Positions 17,518 through 25,449 of a stretch of 64,000 nucleotides of DNA are shown one piece after another (position 1 is the stretch's first letter; each line of letters opens with the position of its first letter). Under the pieces are notes generated by a model. That model worked only from the letters and a program-made list of their open reading frames with translations, did no database searches and had not been told where the DNA came from. The translations under genes were made by a program, and so were the position numbers. The DNA comes from an uncultured Clostridia bacterium (GTDB taxonomy: Bacteria; Bacillota; Clostridia; Christensenellales; Pumilibacteraceae), in the NCBI GenBank assembly GCA_934270565.1, contig CAKQPR010000002.1, forward strand, positions 62,001-126,000, given 5' to 3'.

Positions 17518-18769
17518 TGTTTTTCAATTCCCCGACTATTTTTACGAACCTCTCCCCTCGCTCGGCATACGACGAGAACATATCGAAGCTTGCGGACGCG
17601 GGAGACAACAGAACGTTATCCGCACCCGAGGCGTAAGCTTCGGTAACCGCTTCTTCGAGCGAGGCGCATTTTTCCACCGAATGATAGCCGTGGCGGTGCG
17701 CCGCCGCGGTTATTTTGTCCGAAGTCTCTCCTATCGCGAGCACTTTTTTCGGCATAGTCGTACAGTCGGTGAAAAGCTCGTCGTATTCGTAACCCTTGTC
17801 GCTCCCGCCAGCGATCAGCGCGTAACTGCCCGTCATCGAAGCCATTGCTTTGAGCGTGGCGGCTACGTTAGTACCCTTGCTGTCGTCGTAAAAAGCCACG
17901 CCGCGGACGGCACAAACGTACTTAACTCTGTGTTCGCCCTGAACGTACCCCGCGAGAGAACGGACGATTTCTTCGTTGCTCACTCCCGCGATCTTGGCTA
18001 TCGCGATGGCGGCGAGCGCGTTCGAAACGTTATGTAAACCTTTGAGAGGAACGTCGAGCCGCGAACAGACTTTTTCGCCGAGCCAGTAAATCTTTCCGTC
18101 TTCGAGGTACGCTCCGTCCGTTTTTCCGCGTACCGACGTGTACAGGACTTTGGATCTCGGGCAGAAATCGCCGAAAAGTCCGATCGGGAGTTCGTCGGCG
18201 GACAGTATCAGAAAGTCGTTTTCGGTCTGCCGCACGGCTATATTCAGCTTTGCCTTGGCATAAGCGTACATATCGCCGTGATAGTCGAGATGGTCGGGCG
18301 TTATATTGAGAATCGCCGCGACGTGCGGAGCGAAAATCCGCGAAGAATTCAGCTGAAAACTCGACGCTTCTACGACGAACGCTTCGTAGTCGGAAAGCGC
18401 GTCGAGCGCGAACGATCCGCCTATATTGCCCGTAACGCGGGTTTTGTATTTCGAGGACAAGAGCCTCCCCGTAAGTTCGACGGTGGTCGTTTTTCCGTTT
18501 GTGCCCGTAACGGCAAAATACGGTTTTGTCGCAAATATCGCTCCGAGGTCAAGTTCGCTGATTATTTTCCCCTTGTATTTTTCGAATATCGGGTGATTCG
18601 GGCTGATCCCCGGGCTTACCACAACCGCGTCGTAATTGCTTTTGTCGCTTTTATACTCTTCTCCGTCGCGGATAACGCATTTTATTCCTTTGGTTTTAAG
18701 CGCGGCCTCGGCGCCTTTGCCGCTCACGCCGCGACCGTATACGAGCACTTTTTTGAGTTTTTCGGGCAT
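17510..18769 (-). CDS. murD: UDP-MurNAc-L-Ala:D-Glu ligase MurD
   Basis: Cytoplasmic ATP-dependent addition of D-glutamate to UDP-MurNAc-L-alanine. The 419-residue protein shows the N-terminal nucleotide domain (VLVYGRGVSGKGAEAAL), the central P-loop VTGTNGKTTT (about 87-96), the Mur signature VVEASSFQL and NITPDHLDYHGDM, and the C-terminal ligase domain with YDDSKGTNVAAT and LSPASASFDMF. GGAGG lies six bases before the ATG. It is separated from mraY by 51 bases and overlaps ftsW. Confidence 0.95.
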   Translation of the reverse strand: MPEKLKKVLVYGRGVSGKGAEAALKTKGIKCVIRDGEEYKSDKSNYDAVVVSPGISPNHPIFEKYKGKIISELDLGAIFATKPYFAVTGTNGKTTTVELTGRLLSSKYKTRVTGNIGGSFALDALSDYEAFVVEASSFQLNSSRIFAPHVAAILNITPDHLDYHGDMYAYAKAKLNIAVRQTENDFLILSADELPIGLFGDFCPRSKVLYTSVRGKTDGAYLEDGKIYWLGEKVCSRLDVPLKGLHNVSNALAAIAIAKIAGVSNEEIVRSLAGYVQGEHRVKYVCAVRGVAFYDDSKGTNVAATLKAMASMTGSYALIAGGSDKGYEYDELFTDCTTMPKKVLAIGETSDKITAAAHRHGYHSVEKCASLEEAVTEAYASGADNVLLSPASASFDMFSSYAERGERFVKIVGELKNIE

Positions 18770-18820
18770 AAATTCCTCCGCAGGTAAAGTCCTATTAGAA
18801 TTTATGCGAGGCGGCGGTAA

Positions 18821-19825
18821 TTAAGAACTTATCGAGACGAGAACAAGCAAAAGCGTGAGCGCTCCCGCCGCGAAAGTCGTGAGCGCGTAAACCGTGACTA
18901 TGCGGTTTTCGTGCCAGCCCTTACGCTCGAGGTGGTGATGAAACGGCGCCATCAGGAACACGCGGCGTTTCGTCCGCTTGTAATGAAGGACCTGTATGAC
19001 GTCCGAAAGGCAACTTACGACGTAGACTATGCCGATTATCGGAGAGAACAGTACGAGCCGCCCTGTTACGGCAAGCCCCGCGAGCGCTCCGCCGAGGGCA
19101 AGCGAGCCGGTATCGCCCATGAACACGCGGGCGGGAAACGAGTTATACACCAAAAAGCCGCAAAGCGCTCCGGTTAGAGCGAGCGAAAACACGATCAGAT
19201 TTCCGTACTCCTCCGCTTCGTCCGGTCGCACTCCGACGTAATACACCAGAACCGCAAGAATTGCAGTGAAAAAACAGCAATACGCCGCGCCCGATTTCGC
19301 CGCGAGACCGTCGAGCCCGTCGGTGAGATTCACGGCGTTCGTGAACGCGAGAAAAGCGAACGCATAAAGCGGTAACGCGAACCAGCCTAAGTTTACCGCA
19401 CGAAGCGTGAACGGCAGATAGACCGTATCGCCCGCGTAAGGGCTTCTGTAGGCGAATATCGCCATAACGACCGCAACCGCGACCTGAAAAATTATTTTTT
19501 GTAGCGGGGTCAGTCCTTCGTTGCGTTTGAAACGCACCTTGATGAAATCGTCGAGAAATCCGATTATTCCGAAGCCGAGAGTGAGTACGCAAAGCTGGAG
19601 GGCGAGCGTGAATTCGCCGCGGCAAAGAACGAGCGTTACTATAAACGCGGACAGCGCGAACGCAACCCCGCCCATAGTCGGCGTTCCGCTTTTGCCGGCG
19701 TGGTTGTCCACATAAGAAAGTACGGTTTGCCGTACCTTGAGTTTCCGCGCGATCGCTATAACGGGCGGCGTAAGAATCACGGTCAGAAAAAACGCCGCCG
19801 TCAAAGAAATTATATAACGTATCAA
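18821..19825 (-). CDS. mraY: Phospho-N-acetylmuramoyl-pentapeptide-transferase MraY
   Basis: Transfers phospho-MurNAc-pentapeptide to undecaprenyl phosphate, forming lipid I in the membrane. At 334 aa with about ten helices it fits the family. Signatures are GTPTMGGVAF, the Asp pair in GFLDDFIKV, NAVNLTDGLDGLA, VFMGDTGSLALGG and the His-rich MAPFHHHLERKGW. The start codon is TTG, overlapping the murE stop (TTGA) and preceded by GGGAG. In most Clostridia murF sits directly between murE and mraY; here it is missing. Confidence 0.95.
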   Translation of the reverse strand: MIRYIISLTAAFFLTVILTPPVIAIARKLKVRQTVLSYVDNHAGKSGTPTMGGVAFALSAFIVTLVLCRGEFTLALQLCVLTLGFGIIGFLDDFIKVRFKRNEGLTPLQKIIFQVAVAVVMAIFAYRSPYAGDTVYLPFTLRAVNLGWFALPLYAFAFLAFTNAVNLTDGLDGLAAKSGAAYCCFFTAILAVLVYYVGVRPDEAEEYGNLIVFSLALTGALCGFLVYNSFPARVFMGDTGSLALGGALAGLAVTGRLVLFSPIIGIVYVVSCLSDVIQVLHYKRTKRRVFLMAPFHHHLERKGWHENRIVTVYALTTFAAGALTLLLVLVSISS

Positions 19826-21225
19826 CTTTTTTCTCCCAAAAGCTCCATTACGAACGCCTTGTCGTCGTGCGGAATTTTCACTCCGCGCACTTCCTGATAC
19901 CGTTCCGCACCCTTGCCCGCAACGACTAAAACGTCGCCGCCCGTTAGCTTGTTTACCGCCGCGCGAATCGCTTGTTTGCGGTCGGGCTCGATAGAATAAT
20001 CGACGCGTTTTGCGGTTTTTATTCCGCTTTCGATCGCCGAAATAATAGTGAGCGGGTCTTCATAACGCGGATTGTCCGAAGTCACGATAACGCCGTCGCA
20101 AAGCTCCGCCGCCGCTTCGCCCATTTTTTCGCGCTTGCCCTCGTCTCTGTTTCCGCCGCATCCGAACACGCAATAAAGCTTGTTCTTCGTGATCCTCCGA
20201 GCCGCCGAGAGTACGCGCCTGAGCCCGTCCTCGGTGTGCGCGAAATCGATGAAAATTCTCGCGCCGCCGAATTTTATCGCGTTCACTCTTCCGTCAACCT
20301 CTTTTGTTTTGCCGACGCCCGTCGCCGCGACGGATAGCGGAATGCCCGCTTCTATCGCGATACCTATGGCGCAAAGCGAATTGTACACGTTAAATCTGCC
20401 TATCATCGGGCAGAAAACGCGCGCTTTCTCGCCCCTGTAACTTACGTCGAAGCTTACGCCGTCCTCGTTTTCGTCAATGTTTTCCGCGGTAAGGCCGCTT
20501 GCGGAGTTTATGCCGTAAGTCAACGGATTTTCGAGTTTCGCCGCAAGCGCCATACCGAATTCGTCATCCGCGTTTACGACGAACGAATTTGCGAGCGAAA
20601 ACAGCTTTTCTTTTGCTCGGGCGTAGTTTTCCATCGTCCCGAAAAAGTCGAGATGATCGCGGGAAAGACATGTAAACGCCGCCGTCGCGAACCTCACGCC
20701 GCAAAGCTTGTCGAGCGCGAGCGCATGCGCCGAAGCTTCGATAACGACCGCCTCCGCGCCCTTCTCTTTGAGTGAGCCGAGAAGCGCGTGGAAGTCGTTA
20801 GGGTCGGGAGTGGTAAGTTTTCCTTCAACGTGCTTGCCGTTAAAATCGGTGCCGTTCGTGCCGATTACCGCAGTCTTTATTCCCGCATGCTCGAATATAG
20901 CCTGCGCGATATAAGTTACCGTCGTTTTGCCGTTAGTGCCCGTCACGGCGTAAACGGACAGATCGTCCGCCGCGCCGCCGTAAAACTTTTTTGAAACGAG
21001 CGCAAACGTTCTGCGCACGTTGTTCACGCGTATAAGCGGAACGCTTACCGGCACGCATTTTTCGGCGACGATCGCGACCGCACCTCTTTTTTCCGCTTCG
21101 ATCGCGGACATTTCGGGATTTTTCAACGCGAAAAACAGGTCGCCGCGTTCGACTTTTTTCGGGTCGAAAGCGATACCCTTTACCTCGTCGCACTCGAACA
21201 CTCCTAACAATTCCGACAACTTCAT
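19822..21225 (-). CDS. murE: UDP-MurNAc-tripeptide ligase MurE, meso-DAP type
   Basis: Adds the third stem-peptide residue to UDP-MurNAc-L-Ala-D-Glu. It has 467 aa, with the P-loop TGTNGKTT at about 95-102, the carbamylated-Lys region SRDHLDFFGTMENYARAK, and the substrate-selecting motif DNPR at about 384-387, which marks meso-diaminopimelate as substrate. This agrees with dapL and dapF elsewhere in the window. The usual DYAHTPD motif reads DFAHTED. Start ATG at 21225 behind GAGGA. Four-base overlap with mraY. Confidence 0.95.
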   Translation of the reverse strand: MKLSELLGVFECDEVKGIAFDPKKVERGDLFFALKNPEMSAIEAEKRGAVAIVAEKCVPVSVPLIRVNNVRRTFALVSKKFYGGAADDLSVYAVTGTNGKTTVTYIAQAIFEHAGIKTAVIGTNGTDFNGKHVEGKLTTPDPNDFHALLGSLKEKGAEAVVIEASAHALALDKLCGVRFATAAFTCLSRDHLDFFGTMENYARAKEKLFSLANSFVVNADDEFGMALAAKLENPLTYGINSASGLTAENIDENEDGVSFDVSYRGEKARVFCPMIGRFNVYNSLCAIGIAIEAGIPLSVAATGVGKTKEVDGRVNAIKFGGARIFIDFAHTEDGLRRVLSAARRITKNKLYCVFGCGGNRDEGKREKMGEAAAELCDGVIVTSDNPRYEDPLTIISAIESGIKTAKRVDYSIEPDRKQAIRAAVNKLTGGDVLVVAGKGAERYQEVRGVKIPHDDKAFVMELLGEKS

Positions 21226-21298
21226 TTCTTGTCCTCGCTACGCTATAATGTATAAAATTTGCGATACGTATATGACTTTTTTGAACAAAATATGTTTT

Positions 21299-23194
21299 CT
21301 ACTCGGTGCGAAGAAGAACTACCGAACGCGAAGTAAGCTTTTCTCCCGCCGTCGGAAGAGTCGAAACGACCTTCTCGCCGTCTCCCGCGACCTCGTAAGT
21401 TACTTTCATTCCGTCAAGCGAATTCGTCGCTTCGTTTATGCTTACGCCGTCTAAAAACGGCATTGCTCCGAGTTCGGTTTCGTCTGTATTTTCGGTGGGC
21501 GCGATGCCCTTACTATCGAAGATCGAAGCGAAAATCCCCCCAACGTAAGGCGCGGCTACCACGCTTCCGTAATAAGCTCCCGCGCTCGGCTCGTCGATAG
21601 TCATGAGTATGACGTATTCGGGATCTTGGACGGGCGCAAAGCCGACGAACGACGAAACGTACTTGCCCGAAGCGATTTTACCGCCCGCGTATTTTTGCGC
21701 CGTTCCCGTCTTGCCGCCTATCCGATAGCCCGCGACGCCCGCTTTTTTACCGCTTCCTTCCGAAACGACGGCTTCGAGAAGTCCGCGCATTTTCTCGCTT
21801 GTTTCCTTTTTCAGAACGCGCTTGCTTTCGCCCGAGAATTCATACACCGTTTTCCCCGAATAATCGGTTATTTTTTCTACGAAATGAGGCGTGCGATAAA
21901 CCCCGTCTCCTACCACTGCGCACACCGCCGAGGCGAGCTGAACGGGCGTTACCGCGACCGCCTGCCCAAATCCGATACGCGCGAGATCGACGGTTTTTAC
22001 CGATTTTTCGTTCATGAGCAGTCCCGAGCTTTCGGCGTAAAAATCAACGCCCGTTTTTGCCCCGAAACCGAACGATCGCAGTCGGTTATAGAACTTTTCT
22101 GTGCCCATTCTGAGCGCGAGCTCCATAAACACGCAGTTGCAACTGTTTTTTACGCCTTCGCGCAAGTGCTGCGAGCCGTGTCCGCGACTGCGCCAGCATT
22201 TAATTCTCTGTCCGTCGACGATTTTCGCGCCCGAGCAGAAAAAAGCGCTGCCGTCGTTTACTACGCCTTCCTCGATTGCGGCGGCGGTTGTGAAGATCTT
22301 GAACGTAGACCCCGGTTCGTAAACGTCAACGATCATAGTATTTTTACTGTAAGAATTCAGAAGCTCGACGTCGGAGCGCGGTATATCGTCCAGAGAATAC
22401 GACGGAACGTGCGCCATTGCCGCTATCCCGCCCGTTTTTACGTTCATTACGAGCACGTTTACCGCTTTCGCCTGCCATTCTTCCATCGCGCCCGCCGCCG
22501 CTTTTTCGGCAAACCCCTGAATTTCAAGATCGAGCGTCGTACTCAGATCCGCGCCCGATACGGACGGAAGATATTTGGTCACGTTGCTTTCGAGTTCGAT
22601 ACCCTTGTTGTCGGTCGCGGTAAGCGACTTCCCGTCCGTTCCGCGAAGATAGCGATCGTAATACCCTTCAAGCCCGTTCTGTCCTTCGCCGTCCGCGTTT
22701 GTGTAGCCGACAACCTGCGCGAGATATTCGGCAAACGGATAAGATCGCGCGTAGTCCACCGAAAAATACACGCCGTCGAGATTCAACGCGCGCAATTTTT
22801 CGCCGATTTCGAACGGAACGCCTTTTTTTACGGTTATTTCGCTCACGGCGCATTTCTCGATTTTGTCCGCAAGCGAGCCCGCGTCAACGCCGAGCGTTTC
22901 GCCGAGGTGTTTTACTACAGCTGCACGATCGGTTACGGCGCGGGGACGGACGTAAACGGTGAACACGTTCTTGCTGTCCGCAACGACGTTGCCGTTGACG
23001 TCGTAAATCGCGCCGCGTTTTGCTTTCAGCGGCAAATCGCGATACCATTGCTCGGCGGCTTTCGCCCGAAGCTCCTCGCCGCCCACAACCTGAACGAACG
23101 CAAGTCGGACGGTGAGAAGGCAAAATAAAAAGGTTATTGATACGATTGCAATCAATAACCTCTTTCGCGTGGTACTAAACCCGTTGTTTTTCAA
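21299..23194 (-). CDS. Septal transpeptidase, PBP2B/SpoVD type with PASTA domain
   Basis: Class B penicillin-binding protein that cross-links septal peptidoglycan, the partner of FtsW. It has 631 aa: a short cytoplasmic tail, a membrane anchor (about 13-35), a dimerisation/pedestal domain (RGAIYDVNGNVVA), and a transpeptidase domain with the active-site STFK at 296-299, SCN at 351-353 and KTG at 495-497. A single PASTA-like domain closes it (about 575-631, FLDGVSINEATNSLDG). The start codon is TTG, twelve bases after a GGAGG that overlaps the upstream stop. Whether it is the vegetative PBP2B or the sporulation paralog SpoVD cannot be told from sequence; its place in the dcw cluster with no second copy suggests the division enzyme. 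Confidence 0.9.
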   Translation of the reverse strand: MKNNGFSTTRKRLLIAIVSITFLFCLLTVRLAFVQVVGGEELRAKAAEQWYRDLPLKAKRGAIYDVNGNVVADSKNVFTVYVRPRAVTDRAAVVKHLGETLGVDAGSLADKIEKCAVSEITVKKGVPFEIGEKLRALNLDGVYFSVDYARSYPFAEYLAQVVGYTNADGEGQNGLEGYYDRYLRGTDGKSLTATDNKGIELESNVTKYLPSVSGADLSTTLDLEIQGFAEKAAAGAMEEWQAKAVNVLVMNVKTGGIAAMAHVPSYSLDDIPRSDVELLNSYSKNTMIVDVYEPGSTFKIFTTAAAIEEGVVNDGSAFFCSGAKIVDGQRIKCWRSRGHGSQHLREGVKNSCNCVFMELALRMGTEKFYNRLRSFGFGAKTGVDFYAESSGLLMNEKSVKTVDLARIGFGQAVAVTPVQLASAVCAVVGDGVYRTPHFVEKITDYSGKTVYEFSGESKRVLKKETSEKMRGLLEAVVSEGSGKKAGVAGYRIGGKTGTAQKYAGGKIASGKYVSSFVGFAPVQDPEYVILMTIDEPSAGAYYGSVVAAPYVGGIFASIFDSKGIAPTENTDETELGAMPFLDGVSINEATNSLDGMKVTYEVAGDGEKVVSTLPTAGEKLTSRSVVLLRTE

Positions 23195-23202
23195 TTAAAT
23201 TT

Positions 23203-23799
23203 TCAGCCTCCGAATATACTTCCGAGGAAATCGCAGAACCTGTCGAACGCGTTGGTGCGAGCTACCGGATCGGCAATTTCTTTCATTTCGATAAGGTCGA
23301 TCGTGCGAGCGCCTTCGCTTTTGACCATACCCGCAGACTTAGCCGCCTCGGCAACGGTTTCGTCGTCGAGAAGATAATCGATTACGGCTTGCTTTTCGGC
23401 AAGAACCGCGCTCTGAGTGCGAACCTCGTTTTCGAGGCTTGCCACTTCGCCGCCTGCGGACGTGAGCGCTATTCCGGTCGCGAGTACCAGAAGCGCCACG
23501 ATGAACGCGCACGCAATGTAAACGCAAAGCGCCATCTTCGCCTTATGCGTAAGGGTAACATGATTATCGGCTTCGACTTTAACCGCTTCGTCCGCTTTCG
23601 TCTCCGAGATTTCCTCGCGGGTGACGACCGGCATAAATTCGGTTTCATAGTCGGGGGCAAGTCTTACCGCGGGTTCTGCCGCGCCGACTTCGACCTCGGG
23701 ATTAACCGAAACGATTCTTTCTTCGGGGGCGATGCGCTTTACGGCAGCGTAGCTTGCGACACCGTTGTCGATATTCACTTCTCTTCTCGTCGTTATCAT
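23203..23799 (-). CDS. FtsL/DivIC-like bitopic division protein
   Basis: A 198-residue single-pass protein: a long cytoplasmic N-terminus (about 1-88), a membrane helix (about 92-115, ALCVYIACAFIVALLVLATG), then a heptad-like helix (LENEVRTQSAVLAEKQAVIDYLL) and a short tail. The topology and position between rsmH and the septal PBP are those of FtsL, which is too variable in sequence for a firm call. Its cytoplasmic part is longer than usual. The start at 23799 is set by GAGGG; the in-frame extension from 23937 would run into rsmH. Confidence 0.75.
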   Translation of the reverse strand: MITTRREVNIDNGVASYAAVKRIAPEERIVSVNPEVEVGAAEPAVRLAPDYETEFMPVVTREEISETKADEAVKVEADNHVTLTHKAKMALCVYIACAFIVALLVLATGIALTSAGGEVASLENEVRTQSAVLAEKQAVIDYLLDDETVAEAAKSAGMVKSEGARTIDLIEMKEIADPVARTNAFDRFCDFLGSIFGG

Positions 23800-23822
23800 T
23801 GTATGACCCTCACTTTTATTTA

Positions 23823-24743
23823 TTACAGTTTTTCGATCACGCGGAGCGTTGCGCTCGCGCTTCTCGGATTGTTTTCGAGTTCTTCTTCGGCCGGTTTGAT
23901 TTTTCCGAACGATTTTGCCGTTGCTTTGTGTCCGCACACGCAGACGGGAAGGCTTTTATCGCAAATGCAATCGGTGCACATAAGTCTGAACGTTTGCTTT
24001 ACGATCCGATCTTCGAGCGAATGGAAGGTTATTATCGCGAACCGTCCGCCGCTTCTGATCCTTGCCGCTATGCTTTCTATTCCCTCTTTAAGTCCGTCAA
24101 GCTCGCCGTTCACTTCGATGCGGATCGCCTGAAAAGTCTTTTTTGCGGGGTGCCCTTGCCTCTGGTAAAACGCGGGCGTCGATCTTTTGATTATTTCTAC
24201 GAGTTGCCGAGTCGTTTCGATCGGGGCGTTTTCCCTCGCTTTGACGACGTTCGCGGCGATTTTCTTGGCAAACCGCTCTTCTCCGTATGTAAACAGAATT
24301 CTTTCGAGCTCGCGTTCTTCGTAGCCGTTCACGACGTCGTACGCGCTGAGCGGCTGGCTCTCGTCCATTCGCATGTCGAGCCGTCCTTCGAAGCGATACG
24401 AAAATCCGCGGGTCGGTTCGTCGATCTGATGCGACGAAATTCCGAGGTCGAGGAGCGCTCCGTCTATGAAGTCTATCCCGAGCTCGTCCAGAACTTTGTC
24501 CGCGTCCTTGAAGTTCGACTTTACAAGCGTATAACCGTCAAGTCCGTCATTTTCGAATCGTTTCCCGCTCTCGTTAAGCGCTTCGTCGTCGCGGTCGATG
24601 CAAATCGTTCTGCCGCCGTTTTTCAGGATAGCTTCGCTGTGCCCGCCGCCGCCCGTTGTTCCGTCGAGGTACACGCCGTCCTTTTTCACGTCGAGCGCTT
24701 CGATAACCTCGCGAAGCATTATCGGAACGTGGTATTCGCTCAT
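23823..24743 (-). CDS. rsmH: 16S rRNA (cytosine-N4)-methyltransferase RsmH
   Basis: Methylates C1402 of 16S rRNA using S-adenosylmethionine. It has 306 aa and starts with the conserved HVPIMLREVIEAL, followed by the SAM-binding DGTTGGGGHS (about 27-36). Later marks are DGALLDLGISSHQID, RGFSYRFEGRLDMRMD and ITFHSLEDRIVK. The ATG overlaps the mraZ stop (TAATG). A much longer in-frame reading exists upstream but lies inside mraZ in another frame and is not conserved. Confidence 0.95.
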   Translation of the reverse strand: MSEYHVPIMLREVIEALDVKKDGVYLDGTTGGGGHSEAILKNGGRTICIDRDDEALNESGKRFENDGLDGYTLVKSNFKDADKVLDELGIDFIDGALLDLGISSHQIDEPTRGFSYRFEGRLDMRMDESQPLSAYDVVNGYEERELERILFTYGEERFAKKIAANVVKARENAPIETTRQLVEIIKRSTPAFYQRQGHPAKKTFQAIRIEVNGELDGLKEGIESIAARIRSGGRFAIITFHSLEDRIVKQTFRLMCTDCICDKSLPVCVCGHKATAKSFGKIKPAEEELENNPRSASATLRVIEKL

Positions 24744-25171
24744 TAGTTCTTCAAACTCCTCAAACATTCGTCGAAGCTCATATCGCCGTCCGCAACGTAA
24801 GCGTTCCACCTCTCTTCGCTCCAGATCTCTACGCGATCGTAAGCGCCGATAGTTACAACGTTCTTTTCGATTCCCGCCGCCTTGATGAGGTTCGGGGGAA
24901 GCTGAATCCTGCCCTGCTTGTCCTCTTCGGGGAAAGCCGCACTCGAAGCCATAAGTCGAAGCGCGCGGGTTTTTGATTCGTCGAAGTCGTCGGAGTTGAA
25001 CGTCGATTCGAACATCTTTTCCGCTCTCTCTTTCGAGAAAACGAACAGACATCCGTTCGACCCTCTCGCAATCATCGGAGACGTGCCTAAAGCTTCTTTG
25101 AGCTTCGCCGGTATGCGAATTCTGTTTTTTTCGTCTATCTGATGATGATATTCGCCTGTCAGAATAGCCAC
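24743..25171 (-). CDS. mraZ: Transcriptional regulator MraZ
   Basis: DNA-binding regulator of the division cluster. The 142-residue protein has two AbrB-like half domains: GEYHHQIDEKNRIRIPAKLKE and ASSAAFPEEDKQGRIQLPPNL, each with the family's D-x-x-x-R-(I)-x-(I/L)-P core. The GTG start at 25171 fits both the ribosome site AGGGAGG and the normal family length; longer starts reach into the promoter. Known MraZ proteins repress their own operon by binding repeated boxes, and matching boxes lie at 25235-25251. Confidence 0.95.
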   Translation of the reverse strand: MAILTGEYHHQIDEKNRIRIPAKLKEALGTSPMIARGSNGCLFVFSKERAEKMFESTFNSDDFDESKTRALRLMASSAAFPEEDKQGRIQLPPNLIKAAGIEKNVVTIGAYDRVEIWSEERWNAYVADGDMSFDECLRSLKN

Positions 25172-25205
25172 CGCTACTGCACCTCCCTTTCTGATTACAC
25201 GTCTA

Positions 25206-25251
25206 TTATACAGGATAAAATTTTTCTTGTCAACCACTTTTAACCACTTTT
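25206..25251 (-). promoter_or_regulatory. dcw cluster promoter with two MraZ-type boxes
   Basis: TTGACA (25229-25234), 17-bp spacer and TATAAT (25206-25211) on the minus strand. Immediately upstream are two direct AAAGTGG boxes (25245-25251 and 25235-25241), ten bases apart, so they fall on the same DNA face and abut the -35. This matches the repeated boxes reported for MraZ operators in low-GC bacteria. Confidence 0.85.
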
Positions 25252-25335
25252 GACTATTTTTTGAAAAATTTTAGCCATTCGTAACCACCAAATACACGGC
25301 GGCGACCACTTCGGTTCTGTTTTTTCGGCAAAACG

Positions 25336-25385
25336 AGAAAAAACGCCGTGCAACTTTCGACAGTGTTGAAATATCGCACGGCATT
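25336..25385 (-). terminator. Terminator of the glycosidase gene
   Basis: On the minus strand, stem ATGCCGTGC / GCACGGCGT encloses about 24 bases and is followed by TTTTTTCTCG, about 65 bases past the stop. Confidence 0.75.
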
Positions 25386-25449
25386 TCCCGAGAAACCTTA
25401 TTCGATTGTCCTGTTCTGAATTTTTAGTTTAAGTCCGATGAAAAACGGT

